The notes beneath the pieces were generated by a model that ran no database searches, was not told the DNA's origin, and saw only the letters and a list, made by a program, of their open reading frames with translations. From contig VXAZ01000446.1 of the NCBI GenBank assembly GCA_013399875.1, positions 186,001 to 250,000 of the forward strand: DNA of 64,000 nt, written 5' to 3'. Positions 24,291-36,784 of this stretch are shown here, one piece after another. This DNA is from Gymnorhina tibicen. Lineage: Eukaryota > Chordata > Aves > Passeriformes > Artamidae. Every line of letters starts with the position of its first letter. The stretch's first letter is position 1. The translations under genes were made by a program, and so were the position numbers.

Positions 24291-27200
24291 GTAATTTTCA
24301 CCGCCTGCTGATTCCTCCACAAACTCTTCAGTGAGCCACCAGTCAAGGTGTCCAGGGGCTAAGACTGCAGATGCATCCTTCAACCATCCTCCTTCACCTC
24401 TGACCAGCTGTTCTGCTGCTCAGAGTTCTGGTGTAAGACACAGGAACCTAAACCTTACTGTCCCTCTGCTCCAACAGGGACTCATCCCACCTCCTTCCTT
24501 CCCTGATGTCAAGGGCAGGCAGACACCATTCAAGGTAATCTGAAGAAATACGAGGAAGCAGTGGAGAGAGAGTCCTACTCCAGGACAGAAAAAGTGGAAA
24601 CTGATGCTCGGGTTCATGTAATAGATATGAGGTCCGTTGAGCCAAACAGAACCCATAAAGAAACCACCTCTCCACAGAAGACTATCCTACATTTCACATC
24701 ATCTCTGGAGGCCAAATTTGAGAAATGGCACTGAGAGAACTTACTTTTATTTTTTCCCCTGAAGTTTTCACAAAGTTCTCTCCTCACAGGATATTAATCT
24801 CATTTCTTCAGCCAGGATGAGGCTGCATTCTTTGACTGATTCACTTTTCTGTTACCAAGACAGACCCAAGCATTTCAAAAGCCTCTCCTTGTCAGGACAT
24901 TTGCTATATAATATTTTGATCAAATGATCGTGTAATGTTTCATGTATGCTGGTGGCAGCTCTCAGTTTATCCCTTCCATCAGCTGAGATATGTAACTATG
25001 AGACTGCCATGTCCCTGTTCTCCTGGCATCAGCTCTTTCTGTAAGAGTAGATGCTGCTTGGCAGTCTGTCTGGCATTGCTGCTGCATCCAGGCCTGCTTT
25101 CCACGTGGAAGTCAAGCAGTAGTAGGAACAGAAACCTCGGCAGGGCCAGGGGCATCTGAATGCAGCAGGACTTCCCTGCAGCATCCCCAGGAGCTTCAGC
25201 TCTGGCATTATCTGGTGGTGTTATTTTCCAGCTCTTTTCATACAGGCCCTGACAAACCAACCAGGCTGCTTTCTGTCCCAAGCACATCTGGCACTCAGGC
25301 CTTAAACTTGGCAAACAGACTGATGGCCTTCTGTCTTGGAGTGCAAGTGCCTCAAGTACATCCTGATTGGCATCAACATGCAGAAATTCCTTCTCTCTTT
25401 GAAATAAATAGTCAAGATCTGAATGTAGTGGTACTTTCCTCCATTTTCTGAAAGGCTGTAAAAAATTACTGGCTCCATAGAGCCCTTCTCTTTCAAAACT
25501 GTCATAATGTGGCTTGGAATAATCCTGGAAGGGTGCCCAAACCCACGTCCAGCTGCATCCTGAGTTTCAGTACAAGTATTTGCATACGGGCTGGTAATTG
25601 GCATGCAGCTGGTTTTATGCCAGCTCCAGCAATTGCATAACCCAACTAATCTTTTCTCTGGGCTCGAAAGAGCAGTCTGTGTCTGCTGAGCTTAAAATTT
25701 CTGGATGGGATCTGTTCAAGTATGCTCTCACATTTCTATGCTATGCTGTTAACCTCTCCTGAGATACAGTGCCAACTCTTCAAAGAGGAATTTTAATTGA
25801 AATTTGTCTGAGGTAGGAAGTGCCTCTGCATTTCCCTGGCTCTCCTGTGCTGAAACTGGGCAAATGACATGAAAATCCTCCTCCTGCACAGATGACTGTG
25901 GAGGGACTCTTCCTTGGCTCCTACAATCTGTAAGACCTTGGATTGCACCTGTCCTCCCAGTGCTGTGGCTGGGCACAGCCAGATAACCAAAAGGACTGTA
26001 AACTGAGGAACATGCGTGTGAATCGCAGTAATCACTAAGGCCTTCTTTGTAAGTTCATGGGTTTGAGAGGGTCTGAGCTTCTACTATCCCAAATCCTATT
26101 TTTTCCCCTTTAACTGCTATAATTGCTAAGACGTCACCGTCAGTCCTGCTTCTTGCTTTTGAATGCACATTTCAATCAGGTTTTAGATCTGATGGGGTGT
26201 CAGGGAGCCTGTCCATGCTGCTGAGCCACAGACCCTGTGGTAACACAGGTAACGTGTTCCTGCTAACAGTTCTCCATCCCCAAAACTCACATGCTTTCTG
26301 TGATGGTCATATTTGACCACATCTTTTTGACCTTATTATGGCCGTTTTCTGTGCATCTGTCATAAGGTAATAGCGAAACCACTAAAATGTGGCTGCTATG
26401 TAAAAGAAATCCAGAATTCAGGCCAATTTTCTTTAAACTATTAACCTCGAACCAGATACTCAGCTGAGGCAAATAAGCACATGTGAATTAATGCCAAAAT
26501 AACCACTTTGGATACAGGGAGCTAAAGCAATGGGTGACGAAGTCCTAAGCAGAAGAGACAGTTCAGGGTGAGTTCATTCACTTTTTTAAGACCACCATAA
26601 CTCTCCTCAAGTGTTCCCTAGTTCTTCTGCCTGCTCTTAAATAGGAGCCCTTCTCATCTTCCACCAATTCTAATTTTAACAACATCTCACCCTCCATTCT
26701 GGCTTTTTAAAACCAACAATGAAAATCCTCTTCTTTCTCTCCTTCCATCAATCTTTTGATGGTTACAAACAATTCTCCCAAGACACCCCTTTCTTCCCCC
26801 AGCAGATGAATTGCAGTGAACTCAAACTGCTCTCAGTGATGCTGCAGTAGATCAGGAGAGATGCTGTGGCCTGTCGTGACATGGAAGTAAAACTGCAGTG
26901 AGATCTATGTCTGCACTAACAGGACACACTCAGCTCTCAGTAGTGGCATTTTCTGACCCATTCCTGCTCTGTCTCCAGGAGTGTGGGTTGTCTTCCTGGT
27001 CATATTTGATAGCAGAATATGTATTCTTCCTGGCAAAAGGGTTGGTTAGCTTCCAGTGTTTTACTGCAGTTAAACCAGCCCAAACACTCTCTTTATGCAG
27101 GCAGCAAATGTATGGCTTGTCCTTGTCTACACTCCTGCTAAACTGCAGCTGGCACTGATTGATGCTGTTTGTTTCAGTGAGACCATTTTTAATAATGTAG

Positions 27201-30002
27201 ACAACAGGAGGGAAGAGCAAGTGCCCTGACCCACCAATTCTGCTGTACTAACTGCTATCCTTAGCAATAAGAACAAGTCTTGGTAATTTTTTTGCCAAAG
27301 GCCTTCCCAAATATCCCTACACAAGAGAGTGCGAACAGCCCACGGGGTGTGAGCAGAGTTGCTGAGGAGGAACCAAAGCAACTCCTCTCCCAGCCTCAGG
27401 GCTCAGCTAAGTCAGGTTCAAGCCTGAATCTCTTCCCCTGCACTGCCCAAGGTTACCTTTGTGGTTTCTCTTACCATGGCCTTTAAGATCACAAATTATA
27501 AACAAATAAATAATTCTACGAGATCTCCTGAATGATAATTTCATTTTCAGACCATGGAGCACCATGCCCAGAACTTAAAAAAATGTTGGTAAAGGGATGG
27601 GAATATTCATCCAATCCAATACAGGGAGGTATGGTGTTCTTCAATTATTGTCACTCTTTATCTGTGTTTAATAACCTGTCTTTCTCTTGAGCTTCAGGTG
27701 TCCTTGTTCAAATTGCACAGGCAGTGTAAGGCTACAGAAGTTATAAACCTGACTATGCCTGGTCTTCAAAAGCTACAAAACATCTGTTGGCTGGCAAGAG
27801 CAATTAATTAGCAAAACTGAAAAGATGGTTATTTTTTACAAAGGCTTGGATAATGCAGGGGAGGGGGAGGTGTCTCTAGGAAAGTGAAGCCTAGTGAGGG
27901 CCTGTAAGCTGTGTGCCTCTGGGCAAATTCCCAAGGCTGAAATTTCAAGGAATTTAATGCTTCTTAATTCCACAGGATCTTTAATTACAGCCAAGAGAAA
28001 GCAATGAGATGTGATGTCAATGTTTAAATGAAAATAAAGATAATAAAAAGCCTGTCAAATTTACCAGCCAGTCTCCCAGACACAGTCCCACACATGCTGA
28101 GCACCTGGGTGGGTGCTCAGAGAAAACCAATTCATGGACACAGTGACAGGAGAAGAAAATAAAAAGGCTCCCAAACCACCCTCCCCACACTTTCTTAGAG
28201 GCTGTCTCCTCATTTTGTCTGAGTGATCTCTGGAAATGACGGTGCTGGTACATGTGCATTTTGGAAAGAGCTTATACTGTCACATGAATTGGACCAACAT
28301 CCACTTAAAAACCATCCTAGTAATTATGGACTTAATTACAGGTTTGGGGGTTTGTAAGACACTTTTTTTTTGAAAGCAAAGCTCACCCTTCTAACCCTTC
28401 TAGCTCAATACTGCTCAACAGTTCAACAAAACTCCCACTGGGGCACTGCACAGGGTGCATGTGTGTTGCCAGCTCCAGTCTTCAGTTTTAAGATGTTTGG
28501 TTATTTTTCACCCAAAAGCTGCCAGGTACTTCCAGGGGAGCTTAGGATTGCTGAGGAATTATTGCAAATGACAAGCAATATTCCTCCCCTGCCTTTCCCA
28601 AGGTTAGAGAAGCAGCACTTTCGTTGGGATGGGGCCCAGTGCTCAGGCCTAGCACAGGTCACAACCAAAGCAGGGCCCCAGCTGAGGATGTGTAAGAGCA
28701 GAAAAGCATAATCTCCCACTGTATCCATCTCTCCTGTGAATTTGCCTTGTGTGAAACTGTCTGGGAATGCGTAGGCTGGTTCACCGGGGAAGAAGAATTG
28801 GTTGACAGCAAGAATTTGGATAAGCAAGCTCAGCTCAGGCTCCTCTCTCTGCCCAAGCCCTTCCCCCGGCAGGAGTGTCAGCTCCGCCCGAGCCAGCTCC
28901 AGCCTTGCCCCTTCCCATACTGTGAACAAAGGAGAAAATGTCCTTGACTGCATGCCAGCACTGGCACAAGAGGGACGAAGTGCCCAGGGCTCCAGCAGCC
29001 AGTCTGAGATCTCTAGATTCACACTTTTACGAGTCTGGGTTGCAAAATATTATCTCTGGGCAGCTCTAAGAGTGCCCTGGCAGCATCGCCAGGATCCAAC
29101 AGACCGTGCCACGGGTGCTGACACCTCTCTCACAGTCGCTCTTCCGCACCTGCTCCTGAGTTATGGAAGAGGTGCTTTAAGTCCAAGCAAGCCTGAACCT
29201 GAACTTTGGGTTTAGTTGCCTAACTCTGACACTCTGAGAGATGATAGCTGTTCCAGCAGAGGAATGCAAGCACCAGACACCAGCTGCTTCTCCCGAGCAC
29301 AGCAGTGCCAACAGGCCACAGTAGCACCCTCACTGTAAATTAAAATTAAACCTGCCAGATGCATATTAGGGACTCAGAGGGATCTAACGAAAGTTAAGAA
29401 AAAAACCCCATAAAGATACTCATTGCACTCTTTTTCAATAAGACAGAAGAAGAATACGGCCACACATCAAATACACAGGAGAACAACCTTATGATGATAA
29501 ACAACCACCTATAATTAAAAATTAAGGATTTTTTTCTTCAGTGATTTTGATTTCTTTTCAGAAACAATTAACCTTTCCTAGCATATGAAATGTTTCTGCC
29601 AGACAAGAACAAACAGAAGACTAAATATGTCTCAAGGCTGAAAAAAAATCAGATCTTCTGTGCAGTCATGGGGTTCCTGTACATTTTACCTTTAAACCCA
29701 TAACTCAGTTTTATGTTTACTTTGTTAATTAAAGCTGAGATTTATTAAATTTGTATCTTAAAAATCCAATAAAGAAGAAGCCACCATAGGCAAAAGCATT
29801 TCCCTTGGTACAGCTTTTATATGGGCTATCAATCAGCCATGAACACAGATACACAACCAACTGCACCTATCAGAAAATGATAAACCCACATCCCACTGAT
29901 GGAGGGAAGTTTTGCTTATCAGCAGCATGTGCCATTATCCCACAAAATACAGAACTACGTTGAAGGCAACTTCAAGATGATTTTTTTCCCTCTGAGGTAT
30001 AC
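24291..30002. other. Noncoding intronic stretch, nothing recognised
   Basis: Mixed composition with a somewhat GC-richer part at about 28800-29200, where open frames on both strands (for example 28501-29022 minus, 173 codons) are long only because stop codons are rarer there. A G-rich run (GGGGAGGGGGAGG) is near 27858-27870. No transposon family recognised. Confidence 0.5.
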
Positions 30003-30038
<36 letters not shown>

Positions 30039-30045
30039 TATTATT
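30003..30045. repeat. (ATT)n/(ATC)n compound microsatellite
   Basis: About fourteen tandem 3-base units: ATT repeats, then alternating CATTAT units, then ATT repeats again (43 bp). It is translated as a run of isoleucines in one plus frame, which is an artefact of the repeat. Confidence 0.95.
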
Positions 30046-33000
30046 CCTCCAGTAATACCTAGCTCAGAAATTAATTCAATGCAAGTATCCTGGATGCAGA
30101 GAAGCTGGAGAGTAGATAGGGCTCTATAAATAAAGGATACCAAAAACATGATATTCTTTCCCTCAGAATTTTTTCCAATAATTTTGAACTGTTCATTAAA
30201 TATCCAATACTCTTTGCCTGAGCAAGCAAGACACTGAACTAAAAAGCAGACCTGCCCTGAGCGCTTTCATGTGCTTCCCCTGGCTGAGGGTTATGCTGAG
30301 CTTTACTCAGGGTGAATACATTGCCTGGCTCTTGTGAAGAGCCTGTTGGGTCAGACAGGAGGCACGGCAGAAACTGGATGGGATATTAACACGAACTTCT
30401 GTGCTTCTCTCTCACTGCTTGAAAAATACATACTAAAGAGAAAAGAGTCTTTAACTTTTAACTTGGCTCTGGATTTGCAGAAAGATGTACTGACTTGAGA
30501 AGTTTCTGTTTGTTTGTTGATATATTGTGTAATTAACCTTGTGCTTTGGACTGATGAATTGCTAGAAAACCCTGTGTATGTGTCAGCATCCTTCTAAATA
30601 AAACACAACCAGTCTCCTTACATGGTACTGTACTAACAACCAAAGCCTGGCCTAATTATGCAAATTATCACAGTCAATATTTTGGCCTGAGTGTGGCTTT
30701 TGGTGGTGCCAAATAGGTGTAATATGTAAGGGTGAAACTTGTAACAAAAAATTAACTCTAGGCTTTGAGTTTCTTCACTCTCCATGAAAGTGAGATTTCT
30801 CAAAGACTATAAACATGTTTTGCTGTTGCTCTCAAATGTTTTCATGTATTTGCTGTGATTGTTTGCACATGTGAATTCCTTGAGAATCACTTAAAACCAG
30901 AAAAATCCATGTGGATGACCTGACCTGAAATGTCTCTCTTTGGCCTGTGAGAGTTTCCACCAAGAACCAGAAATTAATGCCATGAGCAGCACAAGCAGCC
31001 ACCACACCCTTCAAAGAACAACTAAATTTAACTCTACTGCAATGGTTTTATCATGACCTTCTGCAGAAATACCTATTGTGTTAATTTGACTGAATTGCTT
31101 TAAAATATTTCCATTTGAAACAAATATAAAATAATCCTGGGTAACTTGAAAACATTTCTATCACTGCTGAACTTTTTATTTGCTGAAAATCAGTGCTCAT
31201 GTATATTATTAATATATTACTTACTAGTACAAAATGAAGTGACCCATTTAAAGGCCAATCAAATGCTCCAAAAGGCAAAGAAAAATACAAGAGACTCATG
31301 TGGATTTTAAAATAATCAAGGCCTTTAGGAAAATTAATTAATACCCAAATAACTGTCATTCCTGAACTGTTTCTTAGCCAAGACAACTTAGTTATCAGCT
31401 CCCAGCCTGGCAATTAGGAACTGGAAAAGTACTTGATTGATACGATAACAGTACTTAAATTAATGAAGCAGATAACGCCTATAATCAAGGAGAAAAACCT
31501 AGAAGGGGTCTAGGTGGCATGTTATTATACCACAAAAGAATTGGTTTCTTTGGATTTCAGTTTGTTTCGTTTTAGTAAATGTGGCTTCTTTTATAGGGAT
31601 TTCATCTCTTTATGCACACAGCAGTTGAACTGCCAGATGATCAGTCCCAGAGAGTTTGCAAGTTTATGGGACACAAAACTTGCAGAAAATCTCAGCTGCC
31701 TCTCCCTAAAAGCCATTGCTGACTATTTCGTGGCAATCGGTTGGCAAACCAGAATTTCAGAACCTCTCAGATCTGGGGAAGATGGAGAATGCATTGGTTC
31801 ACATGTCAAAATGAGGTCACTGGAAAGTGTCCCCTCTTCTCAGTGAATTCAAATTCTCTTTTCTGACCACTCTGCACACCCACAGTCCTACAGAAGCACA
31901 CAGTATTTTCATTTCTGACAGATTTTAAGCCACACCTGCTGACCCGCTACCCTGGTGCCTCTTCTCAGGGGTGGGAGCTTTCACTCATTAGGGAATATTC
32001 CAGGGCTTACTGCAATTGGCCGTTAGCCAGCTTCCCACAGAGAAAGCCAGAGTAACTGGAAGATATTTCATCATACTCTGACACTCCATATTTCTCCATC
32101 ACTGACAGGACCATCATCCTTCAAAAGTCCATTTCCAACTCAGCTGTCTGAGAAGAATGAAAAATCATTCCTCTAAAAAGTCTAAGCAAGGGAAAAAAAA
32201 AAGATAAATAGGTTGGACCTAATTTAAAAGTTGTTGGGAATGGAAAATGACGTGAGAAGACCCAAGCACTAGTTTATTTAGGACAACAGCCTCTGGCATG
32301 GACTTGAATGCCCATTTTTGGTTAAGGCAGGCAAGTGGTCTTTTCCAAAGCTTTACTTCTCTAAGGGATTCATATTGTGGAGATAACCTCGGGACAGATA
32401 TGATGTCCTTTGCTCTAGCACCTGTCACATACCCTCCTTCTTGTCTTGCCAAGCTCTCAGGGGCCATGCCCACTCTCTGGAGTAGCAAACAGAAGGCATC
32501 TGTCAGAGTGCCAGAGGTTGTCATTAAAAACAAATGGAGAAATAACAACAAAATAAAGAAACACCCAGTGCTTGGGAGCCTCTGCCAAAACCTCTCCAGT
32601 TTAAGATGTCACTATTGCTGTAACAAAAGGACTGGATGAAATGCACTTACACATGCCAGTGTTGCTACCTTCATAGATTGTTGGATCAATTCCTGGCTGT
32701 ACGAACAATTTTGTACTCTGCTTTATTCCAAGAGTAAATACCACTGCTCAAAAAAACCCCACAACCCAAAACGTCATAAGCTCTGCTAAAAGTACATTGT
32801 CCTAAGGATGCAAGCCCATGCCTTCTATCAAATATGTAAATCAAATATAACACTTCAGAAGTCTTTCAAATCAATTGTTACACTTTTCTTTGGTTTATTT
32901 ATATCAACAAGCAGAAAGAGCAACTCGCATCTACCAAAACAGAAAGAGGGAGAGAAAAGGGCAGTTGTGCAGGGAACTCGGAGTTCTGAAATACTCTGCA

Positions 33001-36000
33001 TTTATATAGCACAGACAGGGAAAACCCACAGGACGCAGTTCCAGAATGAAGCTCACATTTAATCCTACTTCCTACAGACCGCTGGATCAAATACCATACC
33101 CATTATTTCTGACTGGAAGTTTTAAGGTAATAAAAACCCCATAAAACATCTCATTTTCTCCTTCTCCCTTGTATATACACTCCTTTTGCAAAATGAGTGT
33201 GTTCTCACTTCAGCCCAGGGCAATTTGCAATCCATCCCATTACCACCCAAGATAGTACATTTAAAACAGGAAAGCTACAACTGTAGTATATGACACTCCA
33301 AGGCTTTTTGCTTAATACTGGTTTTGGCACACCCGTGAGGTTTCTAGGCCAGAAACCAAAACTGGCAGCAATCTGCTCATGGTATTTCTGATGCAAAGGC
33401 CACAAAGGAAAGGCATTTGGTGATAAGAACCAATCCAAGGAAATTTCTAGTACCACCAGCTCTCTCAGCATTCTTTTCATTGCATAATACACAATGACGA
33501 ACAATGAAAGAAGGCAGAGATCATGAGAAAACACTCAAAATCTACAAAAAGTAGCTTCCACATAGAATTTCCCTTCTCCCTCTTAAAATTCAGATTGAAT
33601 TTTACATTCCAAAGCAATTAAAATTGCCTCCTGAAAAGTCAGCAGTGCCATGAATGTGGTGGGGGGGTATAGCCAAGAACACATCTCATCAAAGCAAGGC
33701 TCTTGGAAAGTTTTCCCCACGGCTGAGGTACAGCATTTTCCTGATGTTATCACTGACTGAAAGAAATAAAGCTGATTGTTACTTGTAAGATTCAATTTCT
33801 TGACAAATCACAGGCATAAGGAGTTATGGATTGCACACTGATTTTAGCCTCTCGTTAGGACTATGTATAAGAGGTGGCAACAGGAGAAACAAGTAACTTA
33901 CTGCATCTCAGAAAGAGGTGAAACAGCTGATGCATTCAAGGAACCAGATGTTCTTGTGAGTACTTGCAAAACTGAGTTGAAACCATCTGGTCTCAATGCT
34001 TTGCCACTTGGAAGACATGATACTGCATTCTCAATTTCCTCTGTTGATATTGCTGATTCTAATTGAGGTTTCTTTTCCTCTGAGGGTCATGGCGTTTTTA
34101 AGTTCCTCTCAGAAATCACACCCAGATTCAAAAGTGACACTTTCCAACGTAAAAGGAAGTTTAAATAGAAAAGAACAAAGGCTCCATCCCTTATTCATTC
34201 CCCAAACACCCCAAGCATTGGAAAGGGGTCATTAAGTATCAGTAACAGACTGACTTTCTCCAGACCTCAGTCTGCCTTTGCACTTGAGTTACAGGTGACA
34301 CTTTGTGGTCTTGACACCATGAGGCTGGGGAGCAATGACCTCTGGCTTGCAAAGTCCAGGGAGCTATTTTAAGACCTTCTGCTCTGTGTCTAGGGTGGCC
34401 TTAAACACTTGTGCCAGCCAGGGCTGTCCCATGGAGGTTATTATCTCACACCAGATGCCTGTTTCACAGGGATTCCTCAGGTGATGCAATGCTCCCAGGG
34501 CAGCCCTACCCTTCACCTTTCCATACACTCGCCAAGGCAACAGGGCCGTGGAGACAGCTCTGGTGGCTCACTAGGGTTTGGCTACACCTGGCCCACTGGA
34601 GGCCAGCAATGTGCGGCTTAAATCAGAGCACCTTTAAACCAGAAGCACGTGAGTGCCCTTACTTTATCAGTGCTGAGGACTTAGCATGGCACTCCAGCCC
34701 GAGGAGCCGTGCTTATTTACAGCATTTGCAAATCCTGCCCTACATCTTCAGCTTTGCCCTTCAGGCAGGTTATTTCTGCCTGTCAATGTACTCGCTCTTC
34801 TCTGTGAGAGGTAACAAGTCGCCACTCAGGAGAAAGATGCTCCACCAGGATAAATGCCAGCTGCCCTCTAGGGATACTTGGAGCAAAGCTGCTTTTGTCC
34901 AGCAAAGCTGCTGGATGGTCCCTGCGTTCCTTCCGGAAACAGTCTCTGCTGCAGGACTGCCTGATGCCACACCTGGGCACAGAGGCAGTGTGAACACATG
35001 GACTATTTTCAATACACTCTGCTTGGAACAGAGCTTTTGATTTCTGGGTCTTGGGGGTTTTTTTAGAATCAAATGGGCTACATAAAGTAAGCGTCGACTT
35101 AATGGTTCATGAAAGCACTTTCCTGGAGAACAAACATTAACTGTTCAGCATAACTGAATATGATATTTTCTGCTCTGGAACAGGTTATGTATGCCAGGTT
35201 GCACAGAAAGGCCATCTAGAAGATGGAGCTGGCATAACACTGACACCTGCAAAACAATCTGAACAGTCCCTTCCCCAACTGCTTTCTCGGGGCAAATTCA
35301 AGTAAATCAGGACAAAGAATTTTTGACACTTCTGAAGTCTGCAGCATTATTATTGGAAAGATGTTCCTACCAAAGTTTTTCTGTGCCCAATTTATTCTTT
35401 TACTTCTAGTAACAGCTCATTCCCCATGTCTGGGCTTTATCTTTCAGAATTAAAGCAAAGAAAGAAGTTAGGCTTTTCTTGCTGCAGCATTCACAGCCCT
35501 CCTCCACAGTATTTCATGCAAAATTGAAGACCTTCCAAATCTGGATTCTTTCTTACTTGGAAAAATCCTACCAACAGGAAGCAGTAACTAATATTCCCTG
35601 CTTCCACCCCATTTCTGTAATGGCAGGTTGCTTGCTCTGTAGTTCCTTATAACGGCAGAACAAACCCCACAGCACGTCAAGACTAGAAGTGTGCCCATGT
35701 ACTGGGAACATGCTGCTGTTCCCACGTGAGTGCATATTGTTTCAGGAGAGCTTTGATGACATGGTGTCAGAAATAAACCAGCAGAGAGATTGCTCCTGTC
35801 AAGTAATCGCAAACACCCAATTTTAGTGCTGCAGGATGTTTCAGCTCTAACAAGAACTAAGCAGAGGGAAATCTGCACCCGTGCAGTCTCTGTCCCTGCG
35901 AAGTTCAGGAATAACAAGGTGAAATCTGAGGTGAACTGAGGCTGCTGGTGTCGGAGACTGAAATGTTAGAATTTATGGCTTAAACATCTTCATTAAGGAC

Positions 36001-36126
36001 TTTTGCTTGTTATAGCAAAACTGTATAAAAACTGCACAGAAAACCACCAAAACGCTGAATGGGATCCTGGACTGCACGTTGATAAGATAAAGTGACTCAG
36101 GTCTGGGCTGGGGGGAGAAGAATACA
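30046..36126. other. Noncoding intronic stretch; AT-rich part at about 31140-31480
   Basis: No gene or transposon recognised. The section at about 31190-31480 is AT-rich and of even complexity, with TAATTAAT and CCAATCA-type cores, and might be a conserved noncoding element (inference only). The 209-codon plus frame at 34411-35040 is the longest in the window. It is rich in Trp, Cys, His and Pro without domain pattern and is judged a chance frame. Confidence 0.45.
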
Positions 36127-36784
36127 TTCACAGAGGGATCAAGCTTAGCACCTTCGGGGTGGAGACCACAGCCCCAGGGCTATCAGCTGCCAGGCTCACA
36201 CAGACCCTCGCCCCAAAGGGTGGGGGGAGAGAGGCTTTGGGCGTGTGTTGGAAAACCTCTGGTGAGAGGCAGTGAACGCCCATCCTCTGCTGCGCAGACC
36301 AGCTCAGCTGAGGGGCCCCTGCACCCCGGGAAAAGCCGCATCCGTGTGAAGGACAGAGGGGTGCCATGGCCCATCAAAGGCCTCCCCAAAGGGGTCCCCA
36401 GGCCCTGCGCCAGAGCACTGCAACATGATGCAGCACATCCGCAGCGTTGCAGGGATGGTGTCAAACCTGCCCTCCCCAGGGAAGGCACGTGGGTGTTCTC
36501 ACCTGGCCCAAACACATATTAATCCACTGAATTCTACGCTTTTTGGCAGCAGGGCTGCAGGGGACCCTCACCACCAAGAAGACCAGTGGGAGGGGGACAA
36601 CGAAACGTTGTCGGGACCCTCGGAAGGGTGATATGTTTCCACCTAACCCCTGTNTACCAATATCTAACCTCGTTTGGTTTTCAGCATGTTTTATGGGTCT
36701 ATTTCAAATCATTCTGGGTTCAATCCATTTTATTCACAGAGGCATAGTTTCCTTTGGTCTTCTGTGTTAATTTGGATCGTAACA
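36127..36784 (-). mobile_element. CpG-rich insertion-like block, possible solo LTR (minus strand)
   Basis: CpG dinucleotides are clearly denser here than in the surrounding intron, as expected of a young insertion or a regulatory island. Read on the minus strand, the right end begins TGTTACGATCC at 36784, a retroviral-LTR-like TG start. About 50 nt in there is GTGAATAAAATGG with an AATAAA polyadenylation signal. The block includes an unresolved base at 36654 and two short hairpins (36596-36612, 36616-36629). I could not identify the other end or a target-site duplication, and no retroviral protein is encoded. The left boundary is only where CpG density drops. It may instead be a short CpG-rich regulatory island next to an LTR fragment. 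Confidence 0.4.

Noticed and set aside
28501..29022. 173-codon minus-strand frame, with a plus-strand frame over the same bases
   Set aside because: Long only because the segment is GC-richer; both strands are equally open, which argues against coding.
34411..35040. Longest open frame in the window (209 codons, plus strand)
   Set aside because: No recognisable domain, odd mix rich in Trp, Cys and His, no promoter or splice context; a frame of this length is expected by chance somewhere in 64 kb on six frames.
36714..36726. GGGTTCAATCC, similar to a tRNA B box
   Set aside because: No A box at the right distance and no cloverleaf can be folded; not a tRNA or tRNA-derived SINE.
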